A DNA stretch of 64,000 nt, taken from Amoebidium appalachense. Taxonomy: Eukaryota > Ichthyosporea. The position numbers were made by a program, and so were the translations under genes. The notes below the pieces were generated by a model. That model worked only from the letters and a program-made list of their open reading frames with translations. It made no database searches and was not told the origin of the DNA. Shown piece after piece: positions 47,042 to 55,911 of the stretch. The stretch spans positions 11,656,001 through 11,720,000 of the forward strand of contig CAVNZM010000001.1 of assembly GCA_963693365.1 (NCBI GenBank), written 5' to 3'. Every line of letters starts with the position of its first letter. The stretch's first letter is position 1.

Positions 47042-47870
47042 TTGGTGCCAAGAGGCAGCGCCCTACACGTGTGGTGTCTAAACAGCCTGTAGGCATGCTC
47101 CGTGTGCAGGCACCAATTTCTACCCTCTTCTGGTTGGTGCCAAGAGGCAGCGCCCTACACGCGTGGTGTCTAAACAGCCTATAGGCATGCTTCGTGTGCA
47201 GGCACCAATTTCTACCCTCTTCTGGTTGGTGCCAAGAGGCAGCGCCCTACACGCGTGGTGTCTAAACAGCCTATAGGCATGCTCCGTGTGCAGGCACCAA
47301 TTTCTACCCTCTTCTGGTTGGTGCCAAGAGGCAGCGCCCTACACATGTGGTGTCTAAACAGCCTATAGGCATGCTCCGTGTGCAGGCACCAATTTTCTAC
47401 CCTCTTCTGGTTGGTGCCAAGAGGCAGCGCCCTACACATGTGGTGTCTAAACAGCCTATAGGCATGCTCCGTGTGCAGGCACCAATTTCTACCCTCTTCT
47501 GGTTGGTGCCAAGAGGCAGCGCCCTACACGCGTGGTGTCTAAACAGCCTATAGGCATGCTTCGTGTGCAGGCACCAATTTCTACCCTCTTCTGGTTGGTG
47601 CCAAGAGGCAGCGCCCTACACGTGTGGTGTCTAAACAGCCTATAGGCATGCTCCGTGTGCAGGCACCAATTTCTACCCTCTTCTGGTTGGTGCCAAGAGG
47701 CAGCGCCCTACACATGTGGTGTCTAAACAGCCTATAGGCATGCTCCGTGTGCAGGCACCAATTTCTACCCTCTTCTGGTTGGTGCCAAGAGGCAGCGCCC
47801 TACACATGTGGTGTCTAAACAGCCTATAGGCATGCTCCGTGTGCAGGCACTAATTTGTTGTGCATTCCTT
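47042..47870. repeat. Nine tandem copies of a 92-bp unit
   Basis: Units begin TTGGTGCCAAGAGGCAGCGC at 47042, 47134, 47226, 47318, 47411, 47503, 47595, 47687 and 47779. They are nearly identical, differing mainly at the ACACG(T/C)GTGG site. Two and a half inverted copies end the module at 52478-52716. Confidence 0.95.
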
Positions 47871-48046
47871 TTTTGGTTAGATCTATACCCGGCCAATGGT
47901 CAGCAGCCACGGGTTTGTTTTCATCAAGCTTAGACGTGATACTTTGCCAATCATCAAGGCCGTTTGAGTGACAATGACCGTTGATTGGACAGATCTATCC
48001 CATTGAACCTTGGCACCATTGCTGAAAGCTGCTTTGTACCGTGGCA

Positions 48047-48054
48047 TATAAAAG
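48047..48054 (+). promoter_or_regulatory. TATA box (TATAAAAG)
   Basis: Lies 96 bp before the ATG at 48150, with CCAAT-type motifs near 47895-47985. The same octamer precedes the genes at 51044, 56676 and 58837. Confidence 0.75.
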
Positions 48055-48149
48055 CAGCACACACGGTCACGTTCACTCATTTCAACACTGACACTCAATA
48101 GTAAAAGGCGACACACAACAAACTTGTTTTTCAAACACTCACACGAAAC

Positions 48150-49313
48150 ATGGATTCTTTGAAAGAGGAGCTTCAACAGCTGCAGAAGCGCTTTGATTTT
48201 CTGTACACGGACCATTCGTCCCGCTTAACGGCCCTGCACACCGACCTCATCAGCCTCCGCAGTCAAGTGACCAATGAGAATGCTGCGCGTACGCCCCGAC
48301 CCCCCCAACCCCAGCCCTCTGATGTAGAGGCACGACTGAGGGCAGCCGAAGAGCAGATCAAGACCCTGCAGGCCGAGCTTGCCAGCCTGCAACGGGCTGC
48401 AGCACCCCGCCGGGATGGCCAGGTGGCCTATGAAAACTACATTTTCAGTGGCCCTCGCAAGACTACCCCTGCCGCCAACACCACCACTGTGACTGCTGAC
48501 CCCACCCCTGCCGCCAACACCACCACTGTGACTGCCCCCACCCCTGCCGCAAAGACCACCCCTGTGACTGCCCCCACCCCTGTCGCAAAGACCACCCCTG
48601 TGACTGCCCCCACCCCTGTTGCAAAGACCACCCCTGTGACTGCCCCCACCCCTGCCGCCAAAACCGCCCCTGCCAAGGCCACCCCTACCACCAAGACCAC
48701 TCCTGCCAAGACCACCCCTACCACCAAGACCACTCCTGCCAAGACCACCCCTACCACCAAGACCACTCCTGCCAAGACCACCCCTGCCGCTAAGCCCAGG
48801 CCCAAGCACACCAAAACACCTGAGACTTCGTTGCATGACCATACGATGGACCTCGATGCACAGCTAACTAGTGTGAGGGGGGAGCTCCAGAATGCTCGAG
48901 AGCGTGTCAAAGAGGCAAAGGCGGCTGAAGATGAAATAGCGGAGGGCCTGGCCCTTGCTGCTGTGTGTGCCGCCCAAAACACCATAAAAAGCATCCGAAG
49001 GAAGATTCTGCGACGGGAGAAGAACTTGAAGGCATACACAGGTGGTAATGAGTCTGTCTCTTCACCTGCCTCACCCGCCAAACGCGTCCATGATCAATGT
49101 GATTGGGACTCAGATGAAGCATTCAACCCCAAGCGGCTCAAACGACGGGCAAATCAGGTACTCGATGATATGACAGATGACGAATCTGCGTCTGATCGTG
49201 AGTCGGTCTTGTATGACCACAAACCTGAACCCAAACATAAACAAACTGAAGAAATTCCCCTCATTGATCTTGACCAGGAAGAGTTTGACCAGTATGAGCA
49301 TGAGATGTACTGA
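48150..49313 (+). CDS. Coiled-coil / Thr-Pro-Lys-repeat / acidic-tail protein
   Basis: 387 residues from an ATG behind a good TATA box. Residues 1-45 and 58-85 have heptad-like coiled-coil pattern (LKEELQQLQKRFDFLY; VEARLRAAEEQIKTLQAEL). Residues about 105-228 are tandem Thr/Pro/Ala/Lys repeats of the types TPAAKTTPVTAP and KTTPAKTTPT, highly basic in the second half. Residues 235-300 form another coiled coil. A KR-rich patch lies near 330 (KRLKRR) and the C-terminus is Asp/Glu-rich. No known domain. It could be a DNA-binding or virion structural protein of the module; the Lys/Thr/Pro region resembles histone H1-like tails in composition only. Confidence 0.75.
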   Translation: MDSLKEELQQLQKRFDFLYTDHSSRLTALHTDLISLRSQVTNENAARTPRPPQPQPSDVEARLRAAEEQIKTLQAELASLQRAAAPRRDGQVAYENYIFSGPRKTTPAANTTTVTADPTPAANTTTVTAPTPAAKTTPVTAPTPVAKTTPVTAPTPVAKTTPVTAPTPAAKTAPAKATPTTKTTPAKTTPTTKTTPAKTTPTTKTTPAKTTPAAKPRPKHTKTPETSLHDHTMDLDAQLTSVRGELQNARERVKEAKAAEDEIAEGLALAAVCAAQNTIKSIRRKILRREKNLKAYTGGNESVSSPASPAKRVHDQCDWDSDEAFNPKRLKRRANQVLDDMTDDESASDRESVLYDHKPEPKHKQTEEIPLIDLDQEEFDQYEHEMY

Positions 49314-49719
49314 TTTGATTGGTCGACTAAGTGGCATTCTCTTTTGATTTGTATTTGAATTGATCGGTCTTGATTTATTTGTTTCTTTTCTCTTTTAGTT
49401 TGTATTTGAATATACTCGGTCCAAGTTGATTTGTTCTTTGTAATCTGACTAGACTATCATGTACGTACTTACTCTTTTTCTATACAATCACTTGTGTTCA
49501 TATTAAAGGATTCTGTGTACGTGGACCACGGAAACATACACCATTTTTTGCAGTGCTTCATGCTATAAAATAACCATGAGAGACACAAACAAATACACTA
49601 AGTGTGTACACGTCTACCCATAGGCCCAAGTGTTGACATGTCTGCCCACAGTTCCCTAAAGCTTAAAGCACACATCTGCCTGTATGCCATAAACTTTACT
49701 TTCACCACAAGACACCCAC

Positions 49720-50270
49720 CTAAGTACACTCTGCACCACCCTAAGTACACTGTGGTGCACAGCCCCACCCTAAGTACACGTCTGCACCACCCTAAGTACA
49801 CGTCTGCACCACCCTAAGTACACGTCTGCACCACCCTAAGTACACGTCTGCACCACCCTAAGTACACGTCTGCACCACCCTAAGTACACGTCTGCACCAC
49901 CCTAAGTACACGTCTGCACCACCCTAAGTACACGTCTGCACCACCCTAAGTACACGTCTGCACCACCCTAAGTTCACGTCTGCACCACCCTAAGTACCTC
50001 TACACCATCCTAAGTACACGTCTGCACAGCCACCCTTTAAGTACACGTCTGCACAGCCCCACCCTTTAAGTACACGTCTGCACAGCCCCACCCTTTAAGT
50101 ACACGTCTGCACAGCCCCATCCTTTAAGTACACGTCTGCACCACCCTAAGTACACGTCTGCACCACCCTAAGTACACGTCTGCACCACCCTAAGTACACT
50201 CTGCACAGCCCCACCCTTTAAGTACACGTCTGCACAGCCCCACCCTAAGTACACTCAATGTTAAGTACAT
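49720..50270. repeat. 22-bp minisatellite between convergent genes
   Basis: Unit CTGCACCACCCTAAGTACACGT with about 20 copies, plus variants containing CACAGCCCCACCCTTTAAG. It fills the gap between the 3' ends of the genes at 48150 (+) and 51044 (-). Confidence 0.93.
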
Positions 50271-50333
50271 CTGCACACAAGCACTAGAATAGCCTGAGGC
50301 TACTCTCTAATAGCGGCCCCTTTTTTCACCGTG

Positions 50334-51044
50334 TCAAGGCCTGTTGGTATCTCCGTCTGAAGACTCGGAAGACGCGCCCTCCTCAGAGCCTGGCGGCTGT
50401 CTCCGTCTCCGCCCCAGTTTGAAGACCCTCAAACAAGCTTTAGTTATCGGAGACAGAGGCTCCCCCTCCGACCCAGAGCTGCTGGCTTCACTGGCTCGTG
50501 CCCTTTTCTGCTGTCCCCGTGTCAAGGTCTTGGACTCGGAAGACGAATACTCCTCAGAAGACGAGTACTCCTCATGTTCTGACCGCCGTCCCCGTGTCAA
50601 GGTCTTGTACCAAGCTAACGCGGCCCGAGACACAGGCACTCCTGGAGGAAGGTAATCCAACTCCGACCCAGAGCTACTGACTTTCTCTCGTGTCCTCTTC
50701 TGCTGTCTTCGTGGTTTCTCCCGTGTCTTGGACCCCTGTGTGATGTGCAAACGTGAGCGCTGCAGGGGCTGGGGGGCCAAGTCCACGGGATAGGAGCTGC
50801 CATGCTCGCCAGCACGAAGTGCAGGTGCCGCTGCCAGGACAGGGGGTGCCACGGTTGCTGCTGGGGGTGCCACGGTTGCTGCTGTAGTGGTGCGCGAAGC
50901 CATGCGGGTGTGCCTAGCAAGGGCGCGCGCGAAACGGGCCTGGGTGTCCCGCAGGGCCTTTGCATCCTCCTCCAAAGTCTTGAGTCTTGTCTCTATTTTT
51001 TCAGCGCGCCTTCCTAGATCTTTGATGTCATCTTTAGAACTCAT
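50334..51044 (-). CDS. Small coiled-coil protein with low-complexity basic/acidic C-terminus
   Basis: 236 residues from the ATG at 51044 (MSSKDDIKDLGRRAEKIE). A TTG at 51077 also opens the frame but is an unlikely start. Residues 5-55 form a coiled coil. Then come an Ala/Thr/Val/Pro segment, a Lys/Arg-rich stretch (TREKPRRQQKRTREK) and repeated Ser/Glu/Tyr blocks (EEYSSSEEYSSSES; RGRRSEH, RGQQKRA). TATAAAAG lies 85 bp upstream with several CCAAT motifs. Domain plan (N-terminal coiled coil, repetitive basic middle) parallels the neighbour at 48150. Function unknown. Confidence 0.7.
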   Translation of the reverse strand: MSSKDDIKDLGRRAEKIETRLKTLEEDAKALRDTQARFARALARHTRMASRTTTAATVAPPAATVAPPVLAAAPALRAGEHGSSYPVDLAPQPLQRSRLHITQGSKTREKPRRQQKRTREKVSSSGSELDYLPPGVPVSRAALAWYKTLTRGRRSEHEEYSSSEEYSSSESKTLTRGQQKRARASEASSSGSEGEPLSPITKACLRVFKLGRRRRQPPGSEEGASSESSDGDTNRP

Positions 51045-51128
51045 TTTCGGGACAGTTGGATGTACGTTGTGTGCCAAGGGAGAAGCTAGCTAACATGGAA
51101 AAGGTGTGTGGATTGAAGAGAGTATGGG

Positions 51129-51136
51129 CTTTTATA
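51129..51136 (-). promoter_or_regulatory. TATA box (TATAAAAG on minus strand)
   Basis: Sits upstream of the gene starting at 51044. Multiple TGATTGG motifs follow at 51175-51330. Confidence 0.72.
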
Positions 51137-51730
51137 TGCCGTGCCCGGCTTTGGCATCAGATGCTTTATTGCATTAGATTGGTTGGATATACCCCAGCCG
51201 CGACGCTTGATTGGATCTAGAGATCGCGTGAACATCTGATTGGCTAATTGTCATTTGGGCATCTTGGTGTATCCGATAAGTTGGGGCTCAACCAAATCTG
51301 CTGACTGATTGATGAATTCTGATTGGATCAACAAGAGCATGTTTTGACTTGAGAATTGTCATTTTGACAGATTGGATTGTAATCCGATCTTTGCAACTTG
51401 GCCGTCAGTGTTTGAACACAATGTATTTTGATGTAGCAACTCCTAAAAAAACACGAATATGCTTCCCAACAATTACGAGCATTATTCTGTCTATCAGGGA
51501 TACAAAAATTGGTCAGGAAAAGTACACAATCACATGGTGCTGACAGATTGCGCACGATGTCAACTGATAGCGAATCGGTGCACTGCCTGCTGGGAACCAC
51601 ATGTCACTTTTTGAGCAGCACTTGGGAAACTCGCGCTCACGTGGATCCAATACTTATACACCAATCAGAAGTGTGCGCACAAAAAGGGGTCCGCGCTGGA
51701 TACAAATGGCTTGGGTGTGTGTGTGTGTGT

Positions 51731-51959
51731 GTGTTTTATTTTGCATTGTGTAAGGGGCGCTTTTTTTTGTTCACACTGCTTTACTTCGTGTAAATAATCA
51801 GTGGCGAGTTTTTTTAGTTCACGGTGTGTTTGCGCATCATAGGATTTTGCTTTATTTTGCACTGTGTAAGAGGGACGGTTTTTTTGGGTCACACTTTTGC
51901 TTCGTAAAAATAAGAGGGACGTTTTTTTTTTGTTCACACTGCTTTTCTTCGTGGATAGA
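51731..51959 (+). repeat. Three imperfect 70-bp direct repeats upstream of the 52001 gene
   Basis: Units share TTTATTTTGCA(T/C)TGTGTAAG, a T-run, GTTCACACTGCTTT and CTTCGT. They end 40 bp before the ATG at 52001 and probably form its promoter or 5' UTR. No TATAAAAG is seen here. Confidence 0.75.
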
Positions 51960-52000
51960 AAAACTAAACACCTCCTGCCCAACCGGCTGCAAACGACACA

Positions 52001-52345
52001 ATGGATGAAACAGATACACAGCGCCAAGATGCACACACCAAGCAGCTGCAAGAGACCAACAAGATGCTGAAGGAGGCCAACGAGGGGCTGCACGGGCTGA
52101 TCCAGCAGCTGAGGGAGTTGAACAACGACATGGACAAGGACAACGACGCGCTGCGCACAATTAACAAGAACCAGCGGGAGGTGATCAAGGGCCTGCAAGA
52201 GGAGCGCAACAAGGTGTGCGAAGAGAACAAGAATTTGGTGGTGGAGAACCAAGAGCTGCAGCTGGAAAACGACAAGCTGAAGAAGCAAAAGGACTTTCTA
52301 CGGGCCTGTCTCATACGGCTGGGCCAGTCCGCTAAGACTCCATGA
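52001..52345 (+). CDS. Short coiled-coil protein (114 residues)
   Basis: MDETDTQRQDAHTKQLQETN... is heptad-patterned almost throughout (Leu/Asn/Glu/Lys rich; no Pro before the end), so it should form one long parallel coiled coil. Short C-terminal tail RLGQSAKTP. It is the third gene of the inverted-repeat module and ends 70 bp before the right arm. No known family. Confidence 0.7.
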   Translation: MDETDTQRQDAHTKQLQETNKMLKEANEGLHGLIQQLRELNNDMDKDNDALRTINKNQREVIKGLQEERNKVCEENKNLVVENQELQLENDKLKKQKDFLRACLIRLGQSAKTP

Positions 52346-52715
52346 AACGGATTGATACAATCATGAGGGATAACACTTGCGAGTGATTTCATTCTGTTAC
52401 TTAGTATGTATTAACGTCTAAGCTTGATGAAAACAAACCCGTGGCTGCTAACCATTGGCCGGGTATAGATCTAACCAAAAAAGGAAGGCACAACAAATTA
52501 GTGCCCTGCACACGGAGCATGCCTATAGGCTGTTTAGACACCACACGTGTAGAGCACTGCCTCTTGGCACCAACCAGAAGAGGGTAGAAATCAGTGCCCT
52601 GCACACAGAGCATGCCTATAGGCTGTTTAGACACCACACGTGTAGGGCACTGCCTCTTGGCACCAACCAGAAGAGGGTAGAAATCAGTGCCCTGCACACG
52701 GGGCATGCCTATAGG

Positions 52716-53056
52716 CAGTGATGGGGTGAGTAGGATGAGTAGCTTGAGTACCTACTCATCTGGTCTCCCCCCGGGTGTTCCAATTTCCTTTTGGATTGAG
52801 ATTTAGGTATACCCGTAGCCCACAGTAGATGAGTACGTACTCATCCTACTCATCCTACTCACTATATGACAATTGCATATTTTTATACCTAAAAAGGAAA
52901 CCTTTACCATATTTGGGTGAGTAACATCTAGTGGGGGAAACTTGTCTGTGTTACTCAGAATGAGTACCCTGAGTAAGATATTGTTACTCATGAAACAAAT
53001 AAAAAACCATTAATTTTATGCTCAGAGTAACTTGAATTACTCAGGGCAAAGGAAAA
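52716..53056. mobile_element. GAGTA-rich foldback sequence, possible MITE
   Basis: Begins with CAGTGATGGGG directly at the end of the 92-bp repeat. A 16-bp perfect inverted repeat GTGAGTAGGATGAGTA (52726-52741; 52847-52862) encloses smaller GAGTAC palindromes, and more ACTCA/TGAGT motifs follow to 53050. CAGTG ends are typical of hAT-type elements, but no matching right end or target duplication was found. It appears to cut off the 5' end of the zinc-finger frame that follows. Confidence 0.45.
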
Positions 53057-53391
53057 CGTTGGCTTTTTTATGCCTTAACCTCAACGATAACAGATTCTCG
53101 TGGGTGGAAGCGCAACTGGCCGGAGTGTGGACGGAACTTCAGGCAGAAGGCTCACTTGGAAACCCATCTGCGAAAACACACAGGCGCCCTGTTCAAATGT
53201 GATTATCCGGAGTGTTCAGCTGCATATACAACCCCAGCTTCGTTGTCAACACACATGTGGAAACACAAGTCAGAAAAACCCTTTATTTGCAGCGATTGTG
53301 GCAAGGAATTTATACATCCAAGTTCATATCGTGTGCATCAGAGATCGCATTCTGGCGGGAACTCTTTCAGATGTGATTATATGGGATGCAG
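53057..53391 (+). pseudogene. C2H2 zinc-finger protein, N-terminal fragment (interrupted by IS607 element)
   Basis: The open frame has no ATG at its start, so it is 5'-truncated. It encodes three complete C2H2 fingers (ECGRNFRQKAHLETHLRKH; CDYPECSAAYTTPASLSTHMWKH; CSDCGKEFIHPSSYRVHQRSH) and the start of a fourth (CDYMGC). The fourth finger is cut at 53391 and resumes at 55662. A likely DNA-binding regulator, now broken. Confidence 0.82.
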
Positions 53392-53540
53392 ATACAGTTG
53401 AACCTACCATCCTTTCCTAAACTTGCCAACATGACCACGGGTCATGAAAGGAGCTAGGCTAGTGGCATGGTCATGCAAGATTACAAGAACCTTGGCCTAT
53501 ACCGGCAGAGGCCCGTGGCTGCCCACGGGCCGCGTACATG
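53392..53540 (-). ncRNA. Predicted omega-RNA-like right end of the IS607 element
   Basis: On the minus strand the 3' end of tnpB and the 105 bp beyond it contain two strong hairpins: GCCCGTGG/CCCACGGGC arms at 53511-53532 inside the last codons, and ATGACC/GGTCAT arms near 53431-53448. TnpB and Fanzor systems make their guide RNA from this end, with the guide read from flanking DNA. Here the guide would be zinc-finger sequence just left of 53392. Structure by eye only. Confidence 0.45.
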
Positions 53541-54906
53541 AGCGAATAAATATGTTGCGAGCCCCATTGACATCTCTGTCAATGACCAACCCACAATGTT
53601 TACACTTGAACACCTTAGAACCTCCAAGACCCTGGTTGATCTGTCCACACCTCCCACACGTTTTGCTGGTGTAGGATTCATTGACAAACACCACTGCAGT
53701 TCCCCGTTGCTCTGCTTTACACACCAGCCGTTGTCGAAACTTGGCATGCTGCCAACCCATCATGCATCGGACGCTCTTGCTGCGAAGTTTCCTCTTGCCC
53801 CTACGTGACATACTCCCAGAGTCAAACCAAGGAATAACTACCACGTCGAAGTTGGAGGTGAGCCATCCAGCGGCCTTCCAGTGTGCGTCGGCAATAAGGT
53901 TCTGAACCCTTCGGCGCATTCGGAACAGGGCCTTTCTCATCCGATACCGACTTTTGTGTTTAACAGATGTCTGTGTCAAACGACTTTTCAGCTGGTCCTC
54001 ACGGTTGAGCAGCCGACTGATGCGTTTGATGTCCCCGGGAAAAAGGTGTGTGACCTCCTTGTTACAGGGGTCATAGACAGTCTGGAAGGTTCTAATACCA
54101 GGATCAAGTGCACATATCCGCCTATCGTGTTGTTCGGTTAGAGGGGTTTGGCTATCACCCCCCGGTACCCGATATGTAATTGATAGGTAGAAATGCCCGT
54201 CCCTGGTCATCAAGAGCCGCCCATCTGTTTCCATTTCACCCGGTTGTACTTGCTCCGCAAGTTTCAAATGCCCACCTTCGGGGCACATCGTTGGGGCAAA
54301 AATGGCGTGTGTACCATTGAACTTGGTGAGTGCGCGGGGTATTAGAATTGATTGATATCCGTCCTTTTTGGATCTATACCGGACAAAGACACTGGTTGCC
54401 TTTAAACCCCTCTTCTTAGCATAACGTGCCTTTGCCTTCTGCGAACCCACGGCCCCGAAAAAATCATCCACCGCGCCGTTACGAAGAAGGTTTGGCACAC
54501 GCTTCTTGTATTCTTCGCAGTCTGGAATGCTTTTGTTGTTGACAAATTGCTTGCGATATTCGGTTTTGTCCATGCTTCCCTTCAGGTCGTGAAGACCTAC
54601 ACATTGATTGAAGATCTTCCTTGCCACTCCGAAGCATTCGACCAACCATCGCTTTTGTTCCTTTGTTGGGATCACACGGATGAGTTTTGTGCGGACCAAA
54701 AGCTCGGTCCTTTCCCGCAAAGCCAAAACGTTCACTCCACAGGCCACATAATCGTCAAGCTCCGGAGGCCGTCCATTAAGACGATCCTTCAAATAGAGTT
54801 TCTGCTCTTTCTTCATGTGTTTCGATGCCATGCGCTTTAGTCTTTTGACGTTCCTTTCCGCTTCCCTCTGTTCCATTGCACTTGTTTCCGTACTTGCGAC
54901 GTCCAT
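53497..54906 (-). CDS. tnpB: TnpB / Fanzor-type RNA-guided nuclease
   Basis: 469 residues from ATG 54906 (MDVASTETSA); a second ATG at 54876 is possible. It has a basic N-terminal wedge/REC-like region and a complete RuvC nuclease: motif I ALDPGIRTF (Asp268), motif II VNESYTSKTCGRCG (Glu410), a zinc ribbon (Cys417, Cys420, Cys435, Cys438) and motif III DRDVNGARN (Asp445). All catalytic residues are present and there are no stops, so it may be active. Length and partner TnpA fit IS607-type TnpB, the group from which Fanzor2 proteins derive. Its start overlaps the end of tnpA by 131 nt in another frame. Such enzymes cut DNA next to a short transposon-adjacent motif and promote element retention. 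Confidence 0.93.
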   Translation of the reverse strand: MDVASTETSAMEQREAERNVKRLKRMASKHMKKEQKLYLKDRLNGRPPELDDYVACGVNVLALRERTELLVRTKLIRVIPTKEQKRWLVECFGVARKIFNQCVGLHDLKGSMDKTEYRKQFVNNKSIPDCEEYKKRVPNLLRNGAVDDFFGAVGSQKAKARYAKKRGLKATSVFVRYRSKKDGYQSILIPRALTKFNGTHAIFAPTMCPEGGHLKLAEQVQPGEMETDGRLLMTRDGHFYLSITYRVPGGDSQTPLTEQHDRRICALDPGIRTFQTVYDPCNKEVTHLFPGDIKRISRLLNREDQLKSRLTQTSVKHKSRYRMRKALFRMRRRVQNLIADAHWKAAGWLTSNFDVVVIPWFDSGSMSRRGKRKLRSKSVRCMMGWQHAKFRQRLVCKAEQRGTAVVFVNESYTSKTCGRCGQINQGLGGSKVFKCKHCGLVIDRDVNGARNIFIRSCTRPVGSHGPLPV

Positions 54907-55459
54907 GATGCTTACAGACAAAGTGGGTGGTGACGGCGATAAGGTCTTCCGCGAGTTCATCTGTATTGGACTCGTCTGCGTGATTGAGAACCACGATTTT
55001 GACCCCATATGCTTCCAGAATCCACCACAGCAGGTCACCGGCGAGTCGACACAGCCTGTCATTGTGGGCAACCACAATCTCTCTGACATTTCCCTTGCTT
55101 GCCTGTTCCAAAATGGACAGCAGTCCTCTGCGCTTAACGTTGACGCCACTCCCGACATCAGTGACAATTTCGTGATTGGGACACCGTTCACGCAGATACT
55201 GAACTTGCCGGTCGAGGTCCGTGCGCTGTTTGTGGGATGAGACCCGTGCGTAGGCAACATCAACTCTGTCTGTTCGTGTGTCCGTTTCACACCCGAGCAA
55301 CGTGTCAATGTCCGAGGTGTTGTACAGGCGGACATTGCCTGGTGTTCTAACAATTCGGATGCGTCCCTGGTTTGCCCATCTCCGAAGTGAGGATCCCGAT
55401 ACCCCGTACTTCTTTCTGGATTGAAGTCCAGATATGTACTTGGTGCCATTGTGGGGCAT
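54776..55459 (-). CDS. tnpA: IS607-type serine recombinase TnpA
   Basis: 227 residues from ATG 55459 (MPHNGTKYIS); the open frame extends upstream to 55588 without an ATG. The N-terminal MerR-like helix-turn-helix (SRKKYGVSGSSLRRWANQGRI...RLYNTSDID, residues about 14-50) comes before the resolvase domain, the order typical of IS607. Catalytic serine is in ARVSSHKQRTDLDRQ; VREIVVAHNDRLCR and GVKIVVLN are also conserved resolvase blocks. Intact. It catalyses strand exchange at short core dinucleotides without target duplication. Confidence 0.92.
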   Translation of the reverse strand: MPHNGTKYISGLQSRKKYGVSGSSLRRWANQGRIRIVRTPGNVRLYNTSDIDTLLGCETDTRTDRVDVAYARVSSHKQRTDLDRQVQYLRERCPNHEIVTDVGSGVNVKRRGLLSILEQASKGNVREIVVAHNDRLCRLAGDLLWWILEAYGVKIVVLNHADESNTDELAEDLIAVTTHFVCKHHGRRKYGNKCNGTEGSGKERQKTKAHGIETHEERAETLFEGSS

Positions 55460-55661
55460 ACTATAAGGTATAGAAAATATTTGAAGTTGCCCAACATTGG
55501 CAGTTTCAGATAACAAGAATAAGTGTGCCCTTTGTGACACTTGCAGTGGGTTGTTGTTGTTGCCTTTTACAACCACCGCTCTGGACACAAGATCGAACAG
55601 CTATCAAATTGACCATATATATGACAAAGAAAAACAAGGTTGCCAAAGATCATTGTAGCAG

Positions 55662-55911
55662 CAAATCATACCGGCACAAGGCCAGTTTGACCGTCCACCA
55701 AAGAGTGCACACGGGCGTAAGACCATATTCCTGCCATATCTGCGCTGCCACTTTTCATACTCGATCCTCGTGGAGTCATCACGAGCGAGCACACAGACAA
55801 TTGGTCGAAACAAGCAAAGTTGTGGATGGCATTCCACAAAATTTTACCCTTACGTGCTATGTAGGTGGCACAGGTCTTGCGGAACTCGTGGGCGCGCTTC
55901 CCAGGGAGTAG
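55662..55911 (+). pseudogene. C2H2 zinc-finger protein, C-terminal fragment
   Basis: It resumes the fourth finger (YRHKASLTVHQRVHTG) and adds a fifth (CHICAATFHTRSSWSHHERAH). The frame then runs to a stop at 55909-55911, but the last 25 codons lie antisense to another conserved-looking fragment and may not be genuine. Together with 53057-53391 it forms one disrupted gene. Confidence 0.78.

Larger units (their letters stand above)
47042..52716. mobile_element. 5.7 kb module bounded by long inverted repeats made of 92-bp tandem units
   Basis: The left arm (47042-47937) and right arm (52414-52716) are inverted relative to each other. Inner to the tandem units they share about 65 bp, ACGTCTAAGCTTGATGAAAA to AGATCTAACC, at over 95% identity. 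Between the arms lie three small genes (48150, 51044, 52001) encoding coiled-coil or low-complexity proteins and a 22-bp minisatellite. Inverted repeats with unequal tandem copy number resemble ends of linear dsDNA virus genomes or a large foldback element. No recombinase or helicase is inside, so its mobility is unproven. Confidence 0.6.
53392..55661 (-). mobile_element. IS607-family transposon (TnpA + TnpB/Fanzor) inserted in the zinc-finger gene
   Basis: About 2.27 kb between the two zinc-finger halves. GCAG occurs at both junctions (53388-53391 and 55658-55661), so the exact cut is ambiguous by a few bases, as expected for IS607, which makes no long target duplication and has no inverted repeats. 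It carries an intact serine recombinase and an intact RNA-guided-type nuclease gene. IS607 elements with TnpB/Fanzor are known from eukaryotic giant viruses and their hosts. Confidence 0.88.

Noticed and set aside
46280-47092. 270-codon Gly-rich frame and overlapping Pro-rich frames on the other strand
   Set aside because: They follow the minisatellite in all phases on both strands, so openness reflects the repeat and not selection.
47042-47870. 92-bp repeats as telomeric DNA
   Set aside because: Unit size and sequence are unlike telomere repeats, and inverted copies lie 5 kb away inside the contig.
46420-50270. Possible CRISPR arrays at the regular repeats
   Set aside because: Repeats are contiguous without unique spacers, in a eukaryotic context with no cas genes.
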